64,000 nucleotides of DNA from Intrasporangium calvum DSM 43043 (GTDB taxonomy: Bacteria > Actinomycetota > Actinomycetes > Actinomycetales > Dermatophilaceae), in contig NC_014830.1 of NCBI RefSeq assembly GCF_000184685.1, positions 1,922,001-1,986,000 on the forward strand, in the 5' to 3' direction. Below are positions 54,158 to 64,000 of the stretch, piece by piece. A program made the translations under genes and the position numbers. Position 1 is the stretch's first letter; the number at the start of each line of letters is the position of its first letter. The notes below the pieces were generated by a model, which worked only from the letters and a program-made list of their open reading frames with translations, had not been told where the DNA came from and did no database searches.

Positions 54158-54977
54158 CCACGCGTTCCCGGCCTTCGGGGAAGCAGCCGACGACGCCGCC
54201 CTGAGGGGTGAGCTGGAGGTCGTCGGGCGCGTGACCTCCTCGTCGAACGTCGCCCTCCTCGTGCGGCTGCACGCCGAGGACGACGCGTACGCCATCTACA
54301 AGCCGGTTCGCGGCGAGCAGCCGCTCTGGGACTTCCCCGAGGGCACGCTCGCCGGGCGCGAGGTCGCCGCACACGTCGTCTCGGAGGCGGGTGGCTGGCA
54401 CCTGGTGCCGCCGACGCTGCTGCGCGACGGACCGCTCGGCTCAGGGTCCGTCCAGCGCTGGATCGGGGACCCCTTCGCGCCGTTGCCCGACGACCAGGTC
54501 GTCGACCTCGTCCCCGCAGGGACGATACCCGCGGGATGGCTCCCGACCTTCTCGGCCGAGACCCCGACGGGTGAACCGGTCACCGTGGTCCACGCCGACA
54601 CGGATGACGTGCGCTCCCTCGCCGTGCTGGACGCCGTCATCAACAACTCCGACCGCAAGGGCTCGCACTGCCTCCGGGACCCCGCCGGCCGGCTCTGGGC
54701 CATCGACCACGGGGTGACGTTCCACTCGACCCCGAAGCTCCGCACCGTCCTGTGGGGCTGGGCCGGCGACCCGCTGACCGATGCGGACCTCGGCCGGCTC
54801 GAGCGCCTCCAGACCAGCTTCGACGATCCGGGCACCCGTGTGCTCGGCGTGCTCGAGCGGCTGCTCCCTGAGGACGACGTGCTCGCCCTGCGCGAGCGGG
54901 TCACCCGGCTGCTGCGCGTTCGTCGACATCCCCGCCCCAATCCCGGCTGGCCCGCCGTCCCGTGGCCCCCGCTCTGA
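54141..54977 (+). CDS. SCO1664-family kinase-like protein
   Basis: A 278-residue protein with a phosphatidylinositol-kinase-like pattern: AIYKPVRGEQPLWDFP with the putative ATP-binding Lys near residue 52, NNSDRKGSHCL as catalytic loop near 170 and LWAIDHGVTFH as metal-binding DHG near 190. Activity and substrate are unknown. It is embedded between DUF3090 and mshC. The DHG-type motif resembles that of the HipA-like protein at 41366-42133. Confidence 0.88.
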   Translation: MATAADHAFPAFGEAADDAALRGELEVVGRVTSSSNVALLVRLHAEDDAYAIYKPVRGEQPLWDFPEGTLAGREVAAHVVSEAGGWHLVPPTLLRDGPLGSGSVQRWIGDPFAPLPDDQVVDLVPAGTIPAGWLPTFSAETPTGEPVTVVHADTDDVRSLAVLDAVINNSDRKGSHCLRDPAGRLWAIDHGVTFHSTPKLRTVLWGWAGDPLTDADLGRLERLQTSFDDPGTRVLGVLERLLPEDDVLALRERVTRLLRVRRHPRPNPGWPAVPWPPL

Positions 54978-55020
54978 GGGGACGCGCGGCCTGGCCCGCG
55001 GCTGCGGATAGAGTCTGCGC

Positions 55021-56277
55021 GTGAAGAGTTGGCCCGCACCTTTCGTCCCCCAGGTCCCAGGTCGCTCTCCTGAGGTCCGAGTGAGGGACACGGTCTCGGG
55101 CGAGCTCGTCCCGGCCGCGGTCGATGGCTCCGCCTCGGTCTACGTGTGCGGCATCACCCCGTACGACGCGACCCACCTCGGCCACGCGGCGACCTACCTC
55201 ACCTTCGACCTGCTCGTCCGCTCGCTACGCGACGCCGGGGTCTCCGTCCGCTACGTGCAGAACATCACGGACATCGACGACCCCCTCCTCGAGCGCGCCG
55301 AACGCGACGGAGTCTCGTGGGAGGACCTCGCGACCCGCGAGATCGGGCTCTTCCGCGAGGACATGACCGCGCTCGCCGTGCTCCCACCCGACGAGTACCT
55401 CGGGGCCGTCGAGAGCATCCCGACCTTCATCGCGCCGATCGAGCAGCTCCTGGCCACCGGGGATGCCTACCTGGTTCCGGCGCCGGACGCGTCCCGCCCG
55501 GGCGCCCACGACGTCTACTTCGACATCAGTCGGGACCCGAAGTTCGGGTCGGTCAGTCGTCTCGACGAGGCCGGCATGCTCGAGGTCTTCGCCGAGCGCG
55601 GGGGAGACCCCGACCGCGAGGGCAAGCGCAACCGCCTCGACGCCCTCCTCTGGCGCGCCCACCGCGCCGGCGAGCCCGAGTGGGACGGCGGGCAGCTCGG
55701 CCCGGGCCGGCCCGGGTGGCACATCGAGTGCGCCTGCATCGCCTGCACCCACCTCGGCCTGCCCATCGACGTCCAGGGCGGTGGCACCGACCTCGTCTTC
55801 CCGCACCACGAGATGAGCGCCGCCCACGCCCGCGCCTTCAGCGGTAGGCCGGCCTTCGCCCGGACCTACGTCCACCAGGGAATGGTCGGACTCGACGGCG
55901 AGAAGATGAGCAAGAGCAAGGGCAACCTCGTCTTCGTCTCGGAGCTGCGCCGCGCCGGCGTCGACCCCATGGCGATCCGGCTCGCACTGCTCGCCCGGCA
56001 CCACGCGGCCGACTGGATCTGGCAGGACCACGACCTCACCGCCGCCGAGGAGCGCCTGGCCACCTGGCGTCGGGCCCTCTCCGGCAACGGCGGCCCAGCC
56101 GCTGACGGCACGGTCGAGGAGGTGCGGGCCGCGCTCGCGGACGACCTCGACAGCCCGCGAGCGCTGGCCAGCGTCGACCGGTGGGCCGCCGAGGCCCTCA
56201 CCCGGGGGGGCGACGACCTCGGCGCCCCCGGGCTGCTCGCCCGCACCCTCGATGCCCTCCTGGGCGTGCGGCTCTGA
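55021..56277 (+). CDS. mshC: Mycothiol ligase MshC
   Basis: ATP-dependent L-cysteine:glucosaminyl-inositol ligase, the third step in mycothiol synthesis. The 418-residue protein is a cysteinyl-tRNA-synthetase relative with [16 protein letters not shown] (HIGH motif) near residue 41, zinc ligands in the N-terminal Cys and in [11 protein letters not shown], and KMSKSKGN near 295. It lacks the anticodon-binding domain of true CysRS. TAGAGT lies 6 bp before the GTG (55009-55014). Confidence 0.96.
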   Translation: MKSWPAPFVPQVPGRSPEVRVRDTVSGELVPAAVDGSASVYVCGITPYDATHLGHAATYLTFDLLVRSLRDAGVSVRYVQNITDIDDPLLERAERDGVSWEDLATREIGLFREDMTALAVLPPDEYLGAVESIPTFIAPIEQLLATGDAYLVPAPDASRPGAHDVYFDISRDPKFGSVSRLDEAGMLEVFAERGGDPDREGKRNRLDALLWRAHRAGEPEWDGGQLGPGRPGWHIECACIACTHLGLPIDVQGGGTDLVFPHHEMSAAHARAFSGRPAFARTYVHQGMVGLDGEKMSKSKGNLVFVSELRRAGVDPMAIRLALLARHHAADWIWQDHDLTAAEERLATWRRALSGNGGPAADGTVEEVRAALADDLDSPRALASVDRWAAEALTRGGDDLGAPGLLARTLDALLGVRL

Positions 56278-56280
56278 TCA

Positions 56281-56410
56281 TCGAGAGAGCACCTCGTGAC
56301 ACCCACTCGGGACGGCGAGCCGCCGACCGGGGCCATGTCACGAACTGCACTCTCGACCCAGCGTGGCGGGTTGCCGACCAGGGCCGTGGCACGAACTGCT
56401 CTTTCGATCA
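56281..56410. repeat. Three copies of a 20-bp CACGAACTGC element
   Basis: Between the convergent mshC and PAC2 genes. One copy is inverted (56281-56300) and two are direct (56337-56356 and 56388-56410). The direct copies share CACGAACTGC-N-CT-N-TCGA; the inverted copy matches the first at 17 of 20 positions, so the region can fold into alternative hairpins. Confidence 0.75.
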
Positions 56411-57265
56411 GGGGCGGCCGCCTGGGTCGTCGTCGCGGCCGCGCAGGTAGCGCTCGAACTCGCGCGCGATGGCATCGCCGGTCGCCTCGGGCAGCTGCGC
56501 CGTGTCCTGGGCCTCCTCGAGGGACTGGACGTACTCGGCGACCTCTTCGTCGGACTGAGCCAGCTCGTCCACTCCGCGCTCCCACGCTCGAGCGCTCTCC
56601 TCCAGGTCGCCGTGGTCGATCGTCACCGCGAGCAGCGACTCGACCCGCCGCAGCAGGCTCAGGGTCGCCTTCGGCGAGGGAGAGCCCCCGGCATAGTGCG
56701 GCACGGCAGCCCATGCGGACACCGTCGGCACTCCCGCGTCGCTCGCCGTCGCACTGAGCACACCGACGATGCCCGTGGGGCCCTCGTAGCGACTCGCCTC
56801 GACGTCGAAGCGGTGGATCGCCGTGTCGTCCTCCGCTGTCGCGGTGACCGGGATGGGCCGGGTGTGCGGCACGTCCGCGAGCAGCGCCCCGATGGTGACG
56901 ATCGTCGACACCCCGAGCTGCTGGGCCAGCTCGAGCAGCTCCACGGAGAACGCACGCCACCGCATCGACGGCTCGATGCCCTGGACGAGGACGACATCCC
57001 GGTCGAACCCGGTCTCGGTCGCCACGAGGATCCGCGTCGTCGGCCACGACAGCACCCGGCGGCCCTCCTCGACGGCCACGCGCGGTCGGTTGACCTGGAA
57101 GTCGTAGTAGTCCTCCGGGTCGAACGCCGCCACGAGCTCTGCGTCCCAGACCTCGCTCAGGTGCCGGACCAGGGCGCTCGCCGCCTCGCCGGCGTCGTTC
57201 CACCCCTCGAAGGCCGCGATGAGCACCGGGTCGACGAGATCCGGGACGTCCTCGAACTCCAGCAC
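56408..57265 (-). CDS. PAC2 family protein
   Basis: A 285-residue protein of the proteasome-assembly-chaperone-like PAC2 family found in actinobacteria and archaea, with [17 protein letters not shown] near residue 15, [11 protein letters not shown] and [13 protein letters not shown]. Exact role unknown. GTG 57265 has AGAGGAGG 4-5 nt upstream; a longer open frame continues upstream but reads into the metH promoter region. It is divergent from metH. Confidence 0.9.
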   Translation of the reverse strand: MLEFEDVPDLVDPVLIAAFEGWNDAGEAASALVRHLSEVWDAELVAAFDPEDYYDFQVNRPRVAVEEGRRVLSWPTTRILVATETGFDRDVVLVQGIEPSMRWRAFSVELLELAQQLGVSTIVTIGALLADVPHTRPIPVTATAEDDTAIHRFDVEASRYEGPTGIVGVLSATASDAGVPTVSAWAAVPHYAGGSPSPKATLSLLRRVESLLAVTIDHGDLEESARAWERGVDELAQSDEEVAEYVQSLEEAQDTAQLPEATGDAIAREFERYLRGRDDDPGGRP

Positions 57266-57316
57266 GTGGCCTCCTCTCAGCGGGGTCCAGGTACCCCTGC
57301 GTCTCACCTTATGCCG

Positions 57317-57333
57317 GTGACCCGGTGGGTCAC
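57317..57333. promoter_or_regulatory. Palindrome GTGACCC-N3-GGGTCAC upstream of metH
   Basis: Perfect 7-bp inverted repeat in the PAC2/metH intergenic region, about 140 bases before metH. It could be an operator; no cobalamin or SAM riboswitch was recognised. A TAGAAT box at 57437-57442 may be the metH -10. Confidence 0.4.
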
Positions 57334-57474
57334 AGACACCGCGGGACCGCTCACTGCGGGGTGGCTCACCACAGCCGCACGATGTCGCCCGACGACCACA
57401 GTTCGGCCAGGAACCGGCGAAGCGGCCCGACCTCCCTAGAATCGGAGATCCTGCCACCTTCCCGGAGAGATCCT

Positions 57475-61266
<3,792 letters not shown>

Positions 61267-61271
61267 GCGGC

Positions 61272-61982
61272 ATGACTGGAGGCCCCCTCGACGGTCTGCC
61301 GGCGGCGGTCCTGTGGGACATGGACGGCACGCTCGTCGACACCGAGCCCTACTGGATCGCGGCCGAGCACGAGCTCGTGGCCGCCCACGGCGGCCAGTGG
61401 AGCGAGGAGCTGGCCCACCGTCTCGTCGGCAATGCCCTCGAGGTGTCCGCCCAGGTGATCATCGACCAGACCGGGATCCCGCTCTCCGTGGCCGAGGTGA
61501 TCGACGCGCTGCTGCAACGGGTCATCGAGCAGGTGCGGGATGCGATCCCGTGGCGACCGGGCGCCCGCGAGCTCCTCGAGGAGCTCGTGGGGCTCGGCGT
61601 CCCTAACGTCCTGGTCACGATGTCGTGGCGAAATCTTGCCGACACCGTCGTGGGCGCGCTGCCGGCCGGCTCCTTCGCCCACCAGGTGACCGGGGACGAG
61701 GTGACCCACGGCAAGCCCCATCCGGAGCCCTACCTGCGGGCGGCCCGGCTGGTGGGAGCGGAGCCCGCCGACTGCGTCGCGCTCGAGGACTCGCCGACGG
61801 GGGTCCGCTCGGCGACCGCCGCCGGGGTGCCGACCATCGCCGTCCCGCACATCGTCCCCGTGCCTCCCACGCCGGGCTCAGTGCAGCTGTCGACCTTGGC
61901 TGGTCTCAAGGCCGCGGAGCTGCGCTGGGTAGCGGGGGGCGCCGCAGCGCCCGGCACGGGGCCGGTCATGGCAGCGCGGTGA
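61272..61982 (+). CDS. HAD-superfamily phosphatase
   Basis: A 236-residue beta-phosphoglucomutase-like HAD hydrolase with LWDMDGTLVDTEPYW near residue 14, VLVTMSWRN (motif II Thr), GKPHPEPYL (motif III Lys) and ALEDSPTGVRSA (motif IV). Substrate unknown. It starts 5 bases after metH, so it is probably co-transcribed. The last about 25 residues are low complexity. Confidence 0.9.
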   Translation: MTGGPLDGLPAAVLWDMDGTLVDTEPYWIAAEHELVAAHGGQWSEELAHRLVGNALEVSAQVIIDQTGIPLSVAEVIDALLQRVIEQVRDAIPWRPGARELLEELVGLGVPNVLVTMSWRNLADTVVGALPAGSFAHQVTGDEVTHGKPHPEPYLRAARLVGAEPADCVALEDSPTGVRSATAAGVPTIAVPHIVPVPPTPGSVQLSTLAGLKAAELRWVAGGAAAPGTGPVMAAR

Positions 61983-62035
61983 CGAGACCCCCGGCGAAGC
62001 CGTGGCCGCCCCCGGCGCAGCAGAGCTCTCCTGCC

Positions 62036-62045
62036 GTATGCCGCT
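62036..62045 (+). repeat. Dispersed motif copy near the pseudogene
   Basis: GTATGCCGCTGGGCTCGCTGGC, the best match to the consensus, in the gap between the HAD gene and the response-regulator fragment. Confidence 0.75.
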
Positions 62046-62061
62046 GGGCTCGCTGGCGGGG

Positions 62062-62384
62062 TCAGGCTTCCGGCCGCACCAGCCCCGTCTCGTAGGCGAG
62101 GACGACCGCCTGGACCCGATCCCGGCGGCTCAGCTTGCCGAGGACGTGACGACGTGGGTCTTGACCGTCGCCTCGGCGTGGATGGCGGCGAACGCGTACT
62201 CGTCGAGGTCGAAGGTCGTCACGACGACCACGCGGGGCGGGGCGGGATGCGCGAGGAGCCGCCGCGTCGCCTCGATCCCGTCGACCCGCGGCATGCGCAC
62301 GTCCATGAGGACCACGTCGACCCGACGGCGGAGGCACAGCTCGACGATCGCCGCCCCGTCGACCGCGTCCCTGAAGCTCAGCCC
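62062..62384 (-). pseudogene. Decayed NarL/LuxR-type response regulator
   Basis: Remnant of a two-component response regulator. The receiver part is readable from FRDAVDGAAIVELCL through VVLMDVRMPRVDG (phospho-acceptor Asp) to TTFDLDEYAFAA. Next it jumps directly to EATVKTHV of the LuxR helix-turn-helix, so the receiver end, linker and first HTH helices are deleted. A one-base loss then shifts the frame, and the ending LGKLSRRDRVQAVV...LVRPEA is in another frame. The N-terminal about 35 residues and start codon are missing: the fragment begins right at the stop of the MocR gene. No partner kinase is nearby. Confidence 0.85.
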
Positions 62385-63734
62385 TCAGCGGTGCTGGGCG
62401 GACCACGCCGAGCTGCTCGCGGCGTCGGCGATCGCGTCAGCCACCTCGCGGTGGCCGGAGGTGATCAGACCGGTGGTGACCCGGATGTGCGGCTCCCCGT
62501 CACGGCTGTCGACGACGAACGGGCCACCTGGCGCGACCGCGATGCCCTCGCTCGCGAGCCGGAGCACAGCGGCCGACTCGTCCCGCACCGGAACCCAGAT
62601 GTTGAGCCCGTCCGTCCCGGGCACCGAGATGCCGTGCTCGGCCAGCCGGGTGGTGACGAGTCCGCGGCGGCGGGCGTACTCCGCCCGGGCTGAGCGCACC
62701 TTGGCCGTGGACTGCGGATCCGTGAGCAGGGCCGCGAGGGCGCGCTGGAGCAGCCGGCTGCTCCAGCCCTGCCCCAGTGCCCTGGCGTGGCGGATCGGGG
62801 CGAGGAGGGGGGCCGGCCCGGTCAGTGCGGCGAGCCGCAGATCCGGGCCGTAGGACTTGCTGAAGCTGCGGATGTGCAGCACCTGGTCCGGGATCCACGC
62901 GCCGAGGCTCAGCGCTGGGGAGGAGGCGATGTCGCCGGCGGAGTCGTCCTCGATGACGAGGCAGGACGTCGGGGCCAGCAGGTTCGCGAGCCGCCTGGCG
63001 CGGGTGGGGGTGAGGGAGACGCCGGTGGGATTCTGGCCGCGCGGCTGGACGATGATGGCCGCCGGCCTGCGTCCGAGGCGGGCTGCGACGTCGTCGAGGT
63101 CAGGACCGCTGTGGTCGAGGCGGACGGGTTGGACCACCACTCCACGGTCCTCGAGGAGGTCGAGCAGGACGGGGAACCCCGGGCTCTCCACGACGACGCG
63201 GTCGCCGGCCCGCAGGAGAGTCCGGGTGATGAGGTCCAGCGCATCCATGGCCCCGTCGACGACGAGCAGGTCGTCCACGGGAGCCGGCCAGTCCGCCAGC
63301 AGGATGTCCCGAAGCTCGGGCAGGACGGGGTCGTCGAGGTAGCTGCTCGGGGCGATGGGTCCGTCCAGGCGGTCGAGCAGGTCGGCGAGATCCGGCAGCA
63401 GGGCGGGGTCGGGCACGCCGGTCGACAGGTCGAGGCGGTTGCCCGTCTCGCGACTGAGCGCGGTGGAGTACCGTTCGCCGCCACGGTTGGCCGGCGCCAC
63501 CGTCGTACCGCGTCGCCCGTCCGAGCGGATGGCGCCGGAGCGAGCGAGCAGCTGCCAGGCGGCGCTGACCGTGGTGGGGGAGAGCATCAGCTCCTGGGCG
63601 ACCTGTCGGATCGGCGGCAACCGGTCGCCGGGAGCGAGGACGCCGTCGCGGATGGCGACGGAGACCGCGTGCGCGAGTCCCTTGCTCGTCGGCGACTCCA
63701 GCCGTTCTTCCAGGCCTGAGAGCACGTCACGCAT
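62385..63734 (-). CDS. MocR/GabR-type transcriptional regulator
   Basis: A 449-residue fusion of a GntR winged helix (residues about 15-80: RLPPIRQVAQELMLSPTTVS) and a class I aminotransferase fold. The PLP lysine is in SFSKSYGPDLRLA near residue 300 and NPTG-type text is seen as RGQNPTGVSLTP. Such proteins sense PLP or amino-acid derivatives. It is divergent from an aldehyde dehydrogenase gene, a probable target. TACAGT lies 6 bp before the ATG (63741-63746). The upstream in-frame start at 63812 would run into the neighbour and is rejected. Confidence 0.92.
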   Translation of the reverse strand: MRDVLSGLEERLESPTSKGLAHAVSVAIRDGVLAPGDRLPPIRQVAQELMLSPTTVSAAWQLLARSGAIRSDGRRGTTVAPANRGGERYSTALSRETGNRLDLSTGVPDPALLPDLADLLDRLDGPIAPSSYLDDPVLPELRDILLADWPAPVDDLLVVDGAMDALDLITRTLLRAGDRVVVESPGFPVLLDLLEDRGVVVQPVRLDHSGPDLDDVAARLGRRPAAIIVQPRGQNPTGVSLTPTRARRLANLLAPTSCLVIEDDSAGDIASSPALSLGAWIPDQVLHIRSFSKSYGPDLRLAALTGPAPLLAPIRHARALGQGWSSRLLQRALAALLTDPQSTAKVRSARAEYARRRGLVTTRLAEHGISVPGTDGLNIWVPVRDESAAVLRLASEGIAVAPGGPFVVDSRDGEPHIRVTTGLITSGHREVADAIADAASSSAWSAQHR

Positions 63735-63793
63735 GTTTGTACTGTAGCGATCGCACCTTTGTATGGCTATCACCTGACACGTAATCTGAGCCC
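63735..63793. promoter_or_regulatory. Divergent promoter region with direct repeats
   Basis: A 59-base region. TTTGTA occurs twice as a direct repeat 22 bp apart (63736-63741 and 63758-63763), with the palindrome GCGATCGC (63747-63754) between. Direct repeats at two helical turns are typical of MocR-family sites. Each start has a TANNNT box 6 bp away: TACAGT (minus, 63741-63746) and TAATCT (plus, 63782-63787). Confidence 0.6.
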
Positions 63794-64000
63794 ATGGACG
63801 ACACGAACCCACCTGCCGCGCGCACGCTTGACCACTGGATCTCCGGAGCGCGCGTGTCCGGGACCTCGAGCCGCACCTCGCCCGTCTTCGACCCGGCCAC
63901 CGGGCAGACGACCGCCATGGTCCCCCTCGCGTCCAAGGACGAGGTCGACGCCGCGGTGAAGACGGCCGTCGCGGCCGCGAGCGATTGGCGGCACAGCTCC
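63794..64000 (+). CDS. mmsA: (Methyl)malonate-semialdehyde dehydrogenase, N-terminus only
   Basis: First 69 codons of an aldehyde dehydrogenase; the rest lies beyond the window. The N-terminus HWISGARVSGTSSRTSPVFD followed by PATGQTTAMVPLASKDEVDA resembles CoA-acylating methylmalonate-semialdehyde dehydrogenase, used in valine and inositol breakdown. With so little sequence another aldehyde dehydrogenase of the superfamily is possible. TAATCT lies 6 bp before the ATG, and the divergent MocR gene suggests regulated expression. Confidence 0.75.
   Translation, partial: MDDTNPPAARTLDHWISGARVSGTSSRTSPVFDPATGQTTAMVPLASKDEVDAAVKTAVAAASDWRHSS

Noticed and set aside
57266-57474. Cobalamin or SAM riboswitch ahead of metH
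   Set aside because: No B12-box-like or SAM-riboswitch core could be recognised in the 209 bases.

Overview
The window is very GC-rich, densely coding DNA from an actinobacterium. Mycothiol synthesis (mshC), F420-type LLM oxidoreductases, an inhA-type FAS-II pair, PAC2, acVLRF1, DUF3090 and SCO1664 genes, and many apparently leaderless genes all point there. Gene content and order fit an Intrasporangiaceae-like micrococcale (Janibacter/Knoellia/Tetrasphaera group), but that placement is inference from memory, not a search. No rRNA, CRISPR array, transposase, phage gene or origin was seen. There is one tRNA gene (tRNA-Leu, anticodon GAG).

Layout. 1-5.6 kb: 3' part of a transketolase gene cut by the window edge, heme O synthase (ctaB), a GNAT-Nudix fusion, heme A synthase (ctaA) and a DUF2231 membrane protein. 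5.7-9 kb: an ABC-2 exporter, then psd-pssA (phosphatidylethanolamine synthesis). 9-15.5 kb: the SUF iron-sulfur assembly operon sufR-B-D-C-S-U-T with overlapping start/stop codons, followed by an acVLRF1-type peptidyl-tRNA hydrolase. 16-25 kb: a zinc metallopeptidase, an alanine-racemase-like/FemX pair, an ABC-F protein, a small zinc-ribbon protein, an ABC exporter, a DinB-like protein and SURF1. 25-30.6 kb: moaA, two small conserved genes, fabG-inhA, serB and an LLM oxidoreductase. 30.8-33.4 kb: divergent glgC/glgA (glycogen). 33.5-45.3 kb: membrane proteins, a PIG-L deacetylase, NfeD-stomatin, tandem TauE/SafE permeases, a SpoU methyltransferase, a DUF3037/HipA-like kinase pair with an MFS gene, a histidine phosphatase and NAD(P)HX dehydratase. 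45.3-50.8 kb: tRNA-Leu, an M20 peptidase, a lipoprotein, an extremely acidic protein, an aldo/keto reductase and a second LLM enzyme. 50.9-62 kb: a conserved actinobacterial block uppP, corA, histidine phosphatase, DUF3090, SCO1664, mshC, PAC2, metH, HAD phosphatase. 62-64 kb: a decayed response-regulator fragment, a MocR/GabR-type regulator and a divergent (methyl)malonate-semialdehyde dehydrogenase cut by the window end.

How the parts relate. ctaA, ctaB and SURF1 serve cytochrome oxidase maturation. The suf operon supplies Fe-S clusters, for example to MoaA. psd/pssA, fabG/inhA, uppP, alr-like and femX serve the envelope. mshC supplies low-molecular-weight thiol.

The most unusual signals are non-coding: (1) a dispersed 19-bp motif, GTATGCCGCTGGGCTCGCT, with about 14 copies, one pair forming a hairpin between fabG and inhA; (2) other intergenic palindromes and tandem repeats, including a perfect 23-bp inverted repeat at 16232-16303; (3) a recurrent TANNNT box 5-8 bp before start codons, twice reusing the TAG stop of the upstream gene; (4) the shattered response regulator at 62.1-62.4 kb.
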